Assembly: GCF_002272015.1 (NCBI RefSeq) | Contig: NZ_NPBY01000061.1 | Coordinates: forward strand, 38,050 to 102,049 | Source of the DNA: Paenibacillus campinasensis | Lineage (GTDB): Bacteria; Bacillota; Bacilli; Paenibacillales; Paenibacillaceae | Reading direction: 5' to 3' | DNA length: 64,000 bases | In this document: positions 21,699 to 28,803 of the stretch, one piece after another | Layout: each line of letters starts with the position of its first letter | Position numbering within the stretch: position 1 is the stretch's first letter | Program-made: the position numbers and the translations under genes | The notes under the pieces: generated by a model | Databases searched by the model: none | Told to the model about the DNA's origin: nothing | Seen by the model: the letters and a program-made list of their open reading frames with translations, nothing else

Positions 21699-22159
21699 AG
21701 GAAATTACCCCAAAACATCTAGCGTTTGTGGATGAGGCTGCCAAAGCATTTGAAGATAACCCGAAGTATGAGACTTATTATAACGCTGACCGCGATCTTA
21801 TCGCCCTGCGGTTTGGTGCTGACCGCGACTGCATTAAGGTGTATGAACTCGGCGAACCAGTCGGATTTTTCGTACAGCAAGTTACCATTCGAACGCCGCT
21901 GCCAAGAAAAGAAGTAGCAAGGTTTGCAATGGACATGGAAGAGCAGCTTAGAGCAAATGAACTCAAAGGTGGCTGGAAGGTGTGCTCGAATGATTACCTT
22001 CTCCATCAACTTTATAGGAATGCGAAACACCTAGAACTCCGCAACCACCACTTATCACATTCGGAATTACGCCGCCGCTGCGCGAACATTGCAAACTACG
22101 CAATGATGCTTTCTGACAATGATCGGCGGGAAGAGGAGGAGCGAGCTAGTGAAAGTTGA
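21695..22159 (+). CDS. Hypothetical phage protein
   Basis: ATG 21695 overlaps the previous stop and gives 154 residues. The N-terminal half (KHLAFVDEAAKAFED...YYNADRDLIALRFGADRDCIKVYELGEPVGFF) looks alpha/beta. The C-terminal segment NHHLSHSELRRRCANIANYAMMLSDN matches a short motif repeated in many phage proteins of unknown role, also found in MazG-like and dNTP-hydrolase neighbours. Its stop lies 11 bases into the MBL gene. Confidence 0.68.
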   Translation: MKEITPKHLAFVDEAAKAFEDNPKYETYYNADRDLIALRFGADRDCIKVYELGEPVGFFVQQVTIRTPLPRKEVARFAMDMEEQLRANELKGGWKVCSNDYLLHQLYRNAKHLELRNHHLSHSELRRRCANIANYAMMLSDNDRREEEERASES

Positions 22160-22904
22160 CATTCTCGCTTCCGGCAGCGCCGAGAACTGCGTGGCCGTAA
22201 CCGCTGGCGGCAAGTCCATCCTGATTGATGCCGGCGTGGCGAAGACCAAAATCGAGAAACGTCTGCTGGAAGTCGGCATCCGGCCGGATCACATCGCGGC
22301 GATTTTCATAACCCACGCCCACAACGATCATATCAGGGGGCTGCCGCTGGCCAACAAGTTCTCGATCCCGGTTTGGGCCACGGAGGGAGAGTGGAAAGGC
22401 ATATCCGGCGTAGATGAGGATCTGCGGCGGGTGGCGGAAACCCGGTGGGGCAAGTACGAGATGATCGAGCTGGGCGGCGTCCATGTGTACCCATTCCAAA
22501 CCTATCACGATGCCTACGAGCCGGTCGGATACGCGATAGAAGATGACGAGGGCGACCGCTGCTGCGTGGTCTTTGACACCGGAAAGTGGACGGAAGAGAT
22601 GATTGAAAACATGGAGGGAAGTCATTATGTGCTGATCGAGGCAAACCACGATCCCGACCTGGTCGAGATGTGTAACCGGCCCGACAGCATCAAGGCCCGC
22701 ATACTTTCCGACATTGGGCACCTGAGTAATCAGCAGACGGCGGAGATCCTGCAGCGACTTATCTGTGGCCGGGGGGAGCGAATATACCTCACTCACTTAT
22801 CCGGCGAAAATAACACTCCCCAGTTGGCGGAGATGACCGTCATATCAGCGCTGCGGCAGATCGGGTATGAGGCGGGCAAACATTATCATTTGGAGGTGGT
22901 TTAG
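22149..22904 (+). CDS. MBL-fold metallohydrolase (YycJ/WalJ-like)
   Basis: GTG 22149 with GAGGAGG upstream gives 251 residues. VKVDILASGSAENCVAVTAGGKSILIDAG, THAHNDHIRGL (the HxHxDH metal motif), a VFDTG strand and YVLIEANHD and the ILSDIGHLSN segment follow the YycJ family of metallo-beta-lactamase-fold exonuclease-like proteins. It follows RecT within the recombination cluster, where it might supply the 5' exonuclease missing from this module. That role is inferred. Confidence 0.85.
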   Translation: MKVDILASGSAENCVAVTAGGKSILIDAGVAKTKIEKRLLEVGIRPDHIAAIFITHAHNDHIRGLPLANKFSIPVWATEGEWKGISGVDEDLRRVAETRWGKYEMIELGGVHVYPFQTYHDAYEPVGYAIEDDEGDRCCVVFDTGKWTEEMIENMEGSHYVLIEANHDPDLVEMCNRPDSIKARILSDIGHLSNQQTAEILQRLICGRGERIYLTHLSGENNTPQLAEMTVISALRQIGYEAGKHYHLEVV

Positions 22905-23573
22905 ATGCCAATGGTTTTGATAAAAAACGGAGACAACGGCACTTGGTATAAAGACAGGAAAGGCAAGGCTTACCCAATTAGTGACTACACAGACGGCTAT
23001 TTCTATACAACGGTTTGCGGGCACGGGACTGTTAGGCGGGAAGATGGCGAGCTTCTCTACACTAAAGCCGAATATGACGAACTGCTCTCCGTATGTAACG
23101 AACTTCGCCGTCGATTCAACAAAAGCATCGACGATCTCGCCAGACACGCACGAGAATTGGTTGAGTTAAAGGAAGAGCGAACAACACTCCTGCAGAAGAT
23201 CGAGCGGGCAGTGGACGAGGACGCGAAGAAGGTGGAGCTACCGCGGGAGGTGGCCGAGGCGATCGAGGACTTTCGAAAGGATGGCCATGATGTCGATTAC
23301 ATCATGCGTAATCTTGTAAAAGCGAGCCCGGACCGAACCCGCCGACTACAAATACTTCAGGACTTTTCTCTAAGCAGAGGATCCGAACTGATTATGGCTT
23401 TAATCAATGGCTACACGGTCGAGCAGACACCGGGCAAAAGGCTGCACGCCAAAGTTGAGGAATTGATTTATAGCTGGCTGGATTCTCCGGTTGATGAAGC
23501 CGGAGCTGAGGAGATTCATCGACTGGCTGATCGCATCGTGGAGCAGGCGCAAGAATTAATAACAACAACCTGA
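22905..23573 (+). CDS. Hypothetical protein, DUF1642-like C-terminal part
   Basis: Behind GGAGGTGG, ATG 22905 gives 222 residues. The first 60 are beta-rich (IKNGDNGTWYKDRKGKAYPISDYTDGYFYT), followed by a coiled coil (about 75-110) and a block KKVELPREVAEAIEDFRKDGHDVDYIMRN...IMALINGYTVEQTPGK reminiscent of DUF1642 proteins of Firmicute phages. Function unknown. Confidence 0.65.
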   Translation: MPMVLIKNGDNGTWYKDRKGKAYPISDYTDGYFYTTVCGHGTVRREDGELLYTKAEYDELLSVCNELRRRFNKSIDDLARHARELVELKEERTTLLQKIERAVDEDAKKVELPREVAEAIEDFRKDGHDVDYIMRNLVKASPDRTRRLQILQDFSLSRGSELIMALINGYTVEQTPGKRLHAKVEELIYSWLDSPVDEAGAEEIHRLADRIVEQAQELITTT

Positions 23574-23589
23574 ACGTTGGTGAGGAGGT

Positions 23590-24543
23590 ATGAGCGGGTT
23601 TATCCCGATAGGGAGAGAGTTGCAGAATCACTGGCTCAGGCGCGATAAGGACTACTGGATGGTGTTCTGCGAAATGGCATTCCTCGCTCGGTTCTCTGAT
23701 TCTCCAGAGGTTCGGGTGATCGACGGGCAAGAGGTCACCATTCGAAAAAGGGAGTTTATCTTCGGTCGTTCGTCCTGGAGTACCCGGATGGATATCTCCG
23801 AGCGGCGGCTGAGGACCCTGGTTAAAAAGCTGGTCGATGAAGGGTTCATAAAACAAATCGCTAAATACAGCAAATTCACGATTTATTCGTTCGAATATAT
23901 ACCCGGATTGACCCAAAAAAGCGACCAGCACAACGACCAGCAGAGCGACCAGCAGAAACCGGGAGAGCGACCAGCAGAAACCTTTATGTCGCAAGGGATT
24001 TCTGGCGATAGTGACCAGCACAAATTTGAAAAGCGACCAGCACAACGACCAGCAGAGCGACCACAGAAAGAAGAAGGTATTAAAGAAGAAAGTAATAAAG
24101 AAGAAGGTATTAATAATATGGCGAAAAATCACGAACCCATTGCGAAAGAAGTAATTGCTTACCTCAATCAAAAAATGGGGAAGCGATACAGGGCTACTCC
24201 GGGGACTATGAAAAACATCTTGGGCCGATTAAACGAAGGCTATTCCAAAGAGGACTGCATTCATGTGATCGACGTTAAATGTGCCGAATGGATCGGAACA
24301 GATAAAGAGAAGTACCTGGATTACGAAACTCTCTTTAGACCAAGCAAGTTCCCCAAATACCTTAACCAGCGGCTAGAGGTTGTAACTCGAAAGGGGAGCG
24401 ATGGATCATATTCAACTAAGTCTCAACGGGCAAAGTCCATTTTAGACCAAGAATTACGAAAGGAAGGTGGACGGGATGGAACGCAGCGACGTGATATTAC
24501 TCATGAAGTTGATTACCAACGTTTACCAGAATTTCGAGGTTGA
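23590..24543 (+). CDS. Phage replication initiation protein
   Basis: The 317-residue product has a winged-helix N-terminus (residues 10-100: HWLRRDKDYWMVFCEMAFLARFS...FGRSSWSTRMDISERRLRTLVKKLVDEGFI). A low-complexity Gln/Asp-rich linker follows at about 108-160. The conserved phage C-terminal domain (Phg_2220_C type, 177-265) contains IAKEVIAYLNQKMGKRYRATPGTMKNILGRLNEGYSKEDCIHVIDVK. It stands upstream of the helicase loader and DnaB genes, like lambda O. The linker DNA is an array of 12-base repeats that looks like the replication origin. The end overlaps the loader gene by 68 bases. Confidence 0.87.
   Translation: MSGFIPIGRELQNHWLRRDKDYWMVFCEMAFLARFSDSPEVRVIDGQEVTIRKREFIFGRSSWSTRMDISERRLRTLVKKLVDEGFIKQIAKYSKFTIYSFEYIPGLTQKSDQHNDQQSDQQKPGERPAETFMSQGISGDSDQHKFEKRPAQRPAERPQKEEGIKEESNKEEGINNMAKNHEPIAKEVIAYLNQKMGKRYRATPGTMKNILGRLNEGYSKEDCIHVIDVKCAEWIGTDKEKYLDYETLFRPSKFPKYLNQRLEVVTRKGSDGSYSTKSQRAKSILDQELRKEGGRDGTQRRDITHEVDYQRLPEFRG
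23917..24120. other. Candidate replication origin: iterons plus AT-rich tract
   Basis: Inside the initiator gene CGACCAGCA-type 9-mers occur at 23922, 23934, 23946, 23968, 24012 (first base changed), 24034, 24046 and 24058 (last one shortened). Many are exactly 12 bases apart. The first three and the 24034-24058 set form a nearly perfect direct repeat of about 35 bases, 112 bases apart. Directly downstream, 24067-24120 is an A-rich tract with repeated AAGAAGAAGGTATTAA units, suitable for unwinding. The layout parallels lambdoid origins inside gene O. Confidence 0.68.
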
Positions 24544-24850
24544 AGACCCGGCGAAGATCGATGTCTGGTATATGGTTCTCAGAGAAACCTCGGTAGAGAG
24601 CGCCAAATCAAATCTGATGATGCATTTCAGAACGAGCAGCTTCCCGCCTACACCGGCTGATTTGATCGGCGGCAAAGAACCAGAGAAATCTTTGACCATA
24701 TACGATATTCAGCGGAAAGAGCAAGAACAGCAGCTCCTCGAGCTCCAAGAGTACCACGAAAGGGAAGACGTTAAGCCGATGCCGGATCATATTGCCAAAC
24801 GGCTGGGACAAATCTTCGCAGGCATGCGGGTGAATCGGGATGAATCTTGA
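24476..24850 (+). CDS. Replicative helicase loader/inhibitor (G39P-like)
   Basis: ATG 24476 behind AAGGAAGGTGG gives 124 residues. SDVILLMKLITNVYQNFEVEDPAKIDVWYMVLRETSVESAKSNLMMHF...FPPTPADLIG matches the SPP1 G39P family (loader and inhibitor of phage helicase G40P). The C-terminal half is polar and flexible, as in G39P, where it binds the helicase. It overlaps both the initiator gene and dnaB, fitting a replication operon. Confidence 0.85.
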   Translation: MERSDVILLMKLITNVYQNFEVEDPAKIDVWYMVLRETSVESAKSNLMMHFRTSSFPPTPADLIGGKEPEKSLTIYDIQRKEQEQQLLELQEYHEREDVKPMPDHIAKRLGQIFAGMRVNRDES

Positions 24851-26180
24851 AGCAGAACGTGCTGCTTTAGGGGCTCTACTAAAAGATCATGAACTGATGG
24901 ATGAGTGTTATCTGTCAGCAGCTGATTTCAGCGAAGAGGAAGATCACCGGACGATTTTTAAAGTGCTTCAGTATGCCAAAGAACACTTTGAAGGAGTCAA
25001 AGATCCATTTGACCCAGTTCTCCTTGTATCACAGTGGGGTGAGCGTCTTCAGAAGATTGGTGGAATGACCCGGCTCATAAATCTCCGAAGCTCCGTGCCT
25101 ACAACCGCAGATTTCTCCCATTATCAGCAGAGTGTACGTTCAGCACGGATTCAGCGGGAGATTCAAGAAATAGGGCAGCAAATCGCGTCTTCTGGCGGTG
25201 GGGATCTATCGGAACTCCAACTGAAAATGAACAAGTTGGCAGAGTTGCAGCGCGGTCAGTCCGGGAGCGGTTACGTTCATATGGCCACTACCCTTGAAGG
25301 TCACGAACATACGATCATGAGACGCGCCGAAAGCAAGGGTGTGACCGGTGCCAAGACAGCAAATGACGAAATCAGTCAGATGAGTGGCGGCCATCAGCCG
25401 GGTGATCTCGAAATAATTGCTGCTCGCCCAAGTATGGGAAAGACGCAATATGTCCTTAATGACATGGACGCTGTTACTAAGGCCGGATGGTCAGCAATAA
25501 TTTTTTCGCTAGAAATGAGGTCCCTTAAGTTGGTAGAGCGCTTGGTAGCGTGTATCGGAGGGATCAAAAACAAGAAGATCAAGTCCGGGCTCATGTCTGA
25601 TAACGATTGGGATTCATACAGCAAAGCTGTCGAGATAATCGCAAGCCGTAATCTGTACATTGACGATACACCTGGTGCCACAGTTGAGTATGTTCGCCAG
25701 CAAGTAAAACAACTGAAGAAGAAGCACTCTAAGTTGGTTGTATATGTGGACTACCTCCAGTTTTTGAATACTGAGCGGAAATTCACAAAAAATCACGAAC
25801 GTATCGCCTACATCACCAAGGTTCTGAAAGGGATAGCACGGGAGTTTGAAGTATGTGTGGTTGCTATATCCGCAGTTGGCAGGGATCCGGAGAAAAGGCC
25901 CGATAAGCGCCCCCTGCTGTCTGATCTGCGCGAGTCAGGTGACATTGAGAGCGATGCTGATGTGGTTACATTCCTGTACCGCGACGAATATTACAACGCA
26001 GATACGGCCAAAAAAGGGATCGTCGAGTTGATCGTGGCAAAAGGGCGGGATATCGGTACGGGGACGTTTGAAATGATATTTCAGAGCGATACTGGCCGCT
26101 TTATCAACCTGACGAAGGAAGAGAAAGAGAAACTGGCGGAGAAGGTGAGGCAGCATGAGCAAGCTCATTCAAAACGATGA
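24840..26180 (+). CDS. Replicative DNA helicase, DnaB family
   Basis: The 446-residue protein has the DnaB N-terminal collar (MNLEAERAALGALLKDHELMDECYLSAADFSEEEDHRTIFKVL) and RecA-like ATPase domain: Walker A ARPSMGKT at about residue 196-203, a SLEM block, a VVYVDYLQFLNT Walker B strand, and the ...LSDLRESGDIESDADVVTFLYRDEYY sensor region. It unwinds DNA ahead of the phage fork. It starts within the loader gene and ends within the next gene. Confidence 0.94.
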   Translation: MNLEAERAALGALLKDHELMDECYLSAADFSEEEDHRTIFKVLQYAKEHFEGVKDPFDPVLLVSQWGERLQKIGGMTRLINLRSSVPTTADFSHYQQSVRSARIQREIQEIGQQIASSGGGDLSELQLKMNKLAELQRGQSGSGYVHMATTLEGHEHTIMRRAESKGVTGAKTANDEISQMSGGHQPGDLEIIAARPSMGKTQYVLNDMDAVTKAGWSAIIFSLEMRSLKLVERLVACIGGIKNKKIKSGLMSDNDWDSYSKAVEIIASRNLYIDDTPGATVEYVRQQVKQLKKKHSKLVVYVDYLQFLNTERKFTKNHERIAYITKVLKGIAREFEVCVVAISAVGRDPEKRPDKRPLLSDLRESGDIESDADVVTFLYRDEYYNADTAKKGIVELIVAKGRDIGTGTFEMIFQSDTGRFINLTKEEKEKLAEKVRQHEQAHSKR

Positions 26181-26559
26181 TCAATATAACAAGGCTCTCA
26201 GCGGGCTCGTGACGATGGCAGCGAAGCTGGAAGATCCTTTGAGTCCTATGACCCCGGCAGAACGAGAAAGGACGAAGGCCATATATGACCTAACGGCAGA
26301 GAGGATTCAGTTGTACAAACGGGGGCGGCTGGTGCAACAATTCCCGGGGTTGAGGGAGAAATACACGGAACTGGGCTGGGAATGGCAGGAGTTTGGCGAG
26401 CCGCGGCAACCAGAGGCGGTGACGGATCCGGGAAGTGCGCAGCGGCAGGATACAACGACACAGCAGCCAGAAGATCAGCAGGAGGAGCCGGAGCTGGAGC
26501 CGCCAGCAAAACCGACACCCAAAAAGAGCCTGATGGCCTGGCTCGATGATGATGATTAA
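26155..26559 (+). CDS. Hypothetical protein with acidic proline-rich tail
   Basis: ATG 26155 overlaps the dnaB end and gives 134 residues. The first 80 are helical (YNKALSGLVTMAAKLEDPLSPMTPAERERTKAIYDLTAERIQLY); the rest is a disordered Gln/Glu/Pro-rich linker ending KKSLMAWLDDDD. A short acidic end after a hydrophobic patch is reminiscent of partner-binding tails, but no family is recognised. Confidence 0.65.
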   Translation: MSKLIQNDDQYNKALSGLVTMAAKLEDPLSPMTPAERERTKAIYDLTAERIQLYKRGRLVQQFPGLREKYTELGWEWQEFGEPRQPEAVTDPGSAQRQDTTTQQPEDQQEEPELEPPAKPTPKKSLMAWLDDDD

Positions 26560-26568
26560 AGGGAGCGG

Positions 26569-26916
26569 ATGAAATTGGAGATGAGTAAGGCCAGGAAGCG
26601 CGAGCTGCTACAGATCGCCCTTCACGAGGTGTGTGATATCGATATCAAGTACGCGGCTGCCCGGGAGCTGCAGCGGCGTGGCAAGACACACTGCCCTGAT
26701 ACCGTCCGGCAATACGACGGCCGGGAAGAGAAGATAATCAGCCAGTTGTACAGTCAGGGCTACCTGCTGAGTGATATAGCATTGCGATTCGGGAGGAGCA
26801 AGCAGGGGATAAAGGATAAGCTCCGGGAGTTGCACAAGAGAGGATTGCCCTATCGCACCTTTTCCAGGTGGAGTAAGACCGGTATAGTGCCCGGGAGAGG
26901 GACGGGGCAAACATGA
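26569..26916 (+). CDS. Helix-turn-helix hypothetical protein
   Basis: The 115 residues include an HTH of sigma70-region-4 or Myb-like kind (EEKIISQLYSQGYLLSDIALRFGRSKQGIKDKLRELHKRGL, about 53-93). ATG 26569 follows AAGGGAG; an in-frame ATG stands four codons later. It overlaps the resolvase gene by four bases. It could regulate middle genes or bind DNA for the resolvase; not recognised further. Confidence 0.68.
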   Translation: MKLEMSKARKRELLQIALHEVCDIDIKYAAARELQRRGKTHCPDTVRQYDGREEKIISQLYSQGYLLSDIALRFGRSKQGIKDKLRELHKRGLPYRTFSRWSKTGIVPGRGTGQT

Positions 26917-27566
26917 GGCATGTTGGAATTGATCCGGCCACACATACCGGATTTGTAGCCCTCGGCCCAGACGGCAAATTAATCGGCTGGAAGGAGTTTG
27001 TCGCAAAAGGCCAGACTGCACCAGCTCGGATTAACATGATTCTCAACGAGGTCTATCGGTACCTGCTGCCTGATGATGATGTCTGCATTGAGGGCTTCGC
27101 GATGGAGGCCCAGTACGACACAAACAAGGTTTCGAGCGGGTTCAACTGGGGAGTCCGGCTTGCTACAGATCGGAAAGTCGGCAGCTTTATATCAGCAACT
27201 CCCAATCAGCTCAAAAAGTTTGTCAAAGTCTCTGAATGGGAGGGCGAGCCCGGCAGCAAGGTGAAGTTGGATGGAAAGGCGGTCAAGCGTCGCGTAATGG
27301 CAGCGGTCGAAGATCACTGGGGAGATAAGCCGCCGACAGAAAACATTGCCGATGCTTACGTGCTGGCACGGATCGCTGAGGCTGTATACGACGTCAAGAA
27401 CGGTCAAGCGCTCAATTGTTATCCGGAATACCAGCAAGAGGTCATTATGACGATCATTGACCCGGAGAGTGTCAAAAAGCCAAAGAAGAAATCGACCAAA
27501 CGCCGGAGGAAACCTGCGGCGGCGGACGGTCACACCCAAGACGAGGAACAAACGTTCTTATTTTGA
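26913..27566 (+). CDS. RuvC-like Holliday junction resolvase
   Basis: The 217-residue protein has the RNase H-like fold of phage RuvC-type nucleases. The first acidic residue is Asp7 in HVGIDPATHTGFVAL, the second Glu60 in VCIEGFA, the last Asp147 in ENIADAYVLARIA. It would trim branched recombination and replication intermediates before packaging. The C-terminal 30 residues are Lys/Arg-rich (KKPKKKSTKRRRKPAAADG) and end with QTFLF. Replication and recombination neighbours support the call. Confidence 0.87.
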   Translation: MRHVGIDPATHTGFVALGPDGKLIGWKEFVAKGQTAPARINMILNEVYRYLLPDDDVCIEGFAMEAQYDTNKVSSGFNWGVRLATDRKVGSFISATPNQLKKFVKVSEWEGEPGSKVKLDGKAVKRRVMAAVEDHWGDKPPTENIADAYVLARIAEAVYDVKNGQALNCYPEYQQEVIMTIIDPESVKKPKKKSTKRRRKPAAADGHTQDEEQTFLF

Positions 27567-27581
27567 GAGGGGGAAGGGGAT

Positions 27582-27989
27582 ATGGACAGGAACTTAATCC
27601 GGAAGTTTCAGAAAATGAAGTCTATGAGTAACGAACGTTTTTGGCAAGAAATGAACGATATCCACACCCGTGCATACGCCATGGGGATTAAACACATGCG
27701 CGAAGCCATGGAATGTCACCCTCGGATCAGTAAGCCTATGGTACAGCAAGTGCTTATCAAGGCGGATGAGATCAGGGAGAAGTGGGACGGCCTGCGGATG
27801 GTGACGGTGGATGATACCGAATCCGAGCAATTCCGGACTGCTGCCGAAATCATTCACAATCTTACGCCGACCGAGGGATATATTTTCAATCTGAAAGAGG
27901 AGGCTGTGATCAGCATCGCAGGGCGTCAGTTTAAGGTGCAGCCGGTCCAGGAGGAGGGTCAGCATGGGGACGTCGATACCCAGGCGTGA
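27582..27989 (+). CDS. Hypothetical early protein
   Basis: ATG 27582 behind GGGGGAAGGGG gives 135 residues. A helical first half (LIRKFQKMKSMSNERFWQEMNDIHTRAYAMGIKHMREAM) is followed by a mixed second half (GYIFNLKEEAVISIAGRQFKVQPVQ). No family is recognised. The next gene begins inside its end. Confidence 0.65.
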   Translation: MDRNLIRKFQKMKSMSNERFWQEMNDIHTRAYAMGIKHMREAMECHPRISKPMVQQVLIKADEIREKWDGLRMVTVDDTESEQFRTAAEIIHNLTPTEGYIFNLKEEAVISIAGRQFKVQPVQEEGQHGDVDTQA

Positions 27990-28803
27990 AAATGAGTTGA
28001 AGGGGGCACCGCCGAGCCCGGTCAAGAAATACAAACTCAGTCCGGAGGAGTTGGAGGAGATCGTCGGCAAGCCAATTCCGAAGTCACACACAAAACCGAT
28101 TGGCTTTGATACAAAGGCCAGCAATCCTAAAAAAGAAAAGGATGTGAACGACGTGCCAAAGGTCAATAAAGAGGAGTATTTAGCACTTAGAGCACAGGGT
28201 TTATCCCGGGGAACGGCTGCTAAGAAATTGGGCACGACAATCAAGAGTATAGAAAAGTACTGGCTTAAGCGCTGGGATATTAACGGTATCGCAGGCGAAG
28301 AAGAGGAGATTGCTCGGTATAAGGAGCAGCGCAAAGCAACCAAAAAGGAGGATGCGACCCCTCCGGCCGACGAGCTTAAAGCCGATCTAATCGCCACCGA
28401 ACCGACCGCACAGGAATACGCTCCTCAGGAGCCGCAGCAGCAGGAACAATACACGATCCCATACATTCCTGTCCAGCTGACCTTAGAGCAGGCCAACGCC
28501 CTGAAACTGGTCATGCAACATAAGCCGGCCGATGAAATCGTACTGCTTCATTCACAAACAATCATCATCACTCACGAGTGGTGGAAAGAAGAACTGGAGC
28601 CGCTGAACGATCTCACGTTGGATGAGATGATCCGAGCGGTGTATCAAGGATACGAGCTCGCCAAGAAACCGGAGGAGCTGCTGCTGCAGGAATTCGAACA
28701 GGCAGAGGCGAGAGTCGGGGCTGATTCGGCAGCGGTGTTCAGGACTGGCCTGCAGCTGGCGGCGGATATTTTTGGGCACAAGGTTCAGGGAGTCAATGCA
28801 TGA
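27964..28803 (+). CDS. Hypothetical phage protein with HTH segment
   Basis: The 279-residue product has a basic, disordered start (about 1-60), an HTH (VNKEEYLALRAQGLSRGTAAKKLGTTIKSIEKYWLKRW, about 66-103), a Gln/Pro linker, and a helical C-terminal half (LTLDEMIRAVYQGYELAKKPEELLLQEFEQAEARVGADSAAVFRTGLQLAADIF). The HTH unit is common in Firmicute phages as a stand-alone module. It may recruit other proteins to DNA. The stop overlaps the methyltransferase start. Confidence 0.65.
   Translation: MGTSIPRRENELKGAPPSPVKKYKLSPEELEEIVGKPIPKSHTKPIGFDTKASNPKKEKDVNDVPKVNKEEYLALRAQGLSRGTAAKKLGTTIKSIEKYWLKRWDINGIAGEEEEIARYKEQRKATKKEDATPPADELKADLIATEPTAQEYAPQEPQQQEQYTIPYIPVQLTLEQANALKLVMQHKPADEIVLLHSQTIIITHEWWKEELEPLNDLTLDEMIRAVYQGYELAKKPEELLLQEFEQAEARVGADSAAVFRTGLQLAADIFGHKVQGVNA

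Noticed and set aside
23921..24065. The GACCAGCA repeats as a CRISPR-like or transposon-end array
   Set aside because: The units are only 9-12 bases, lie in frame within a gene and adjoin an A-rich tract, which suits origin iterons better.
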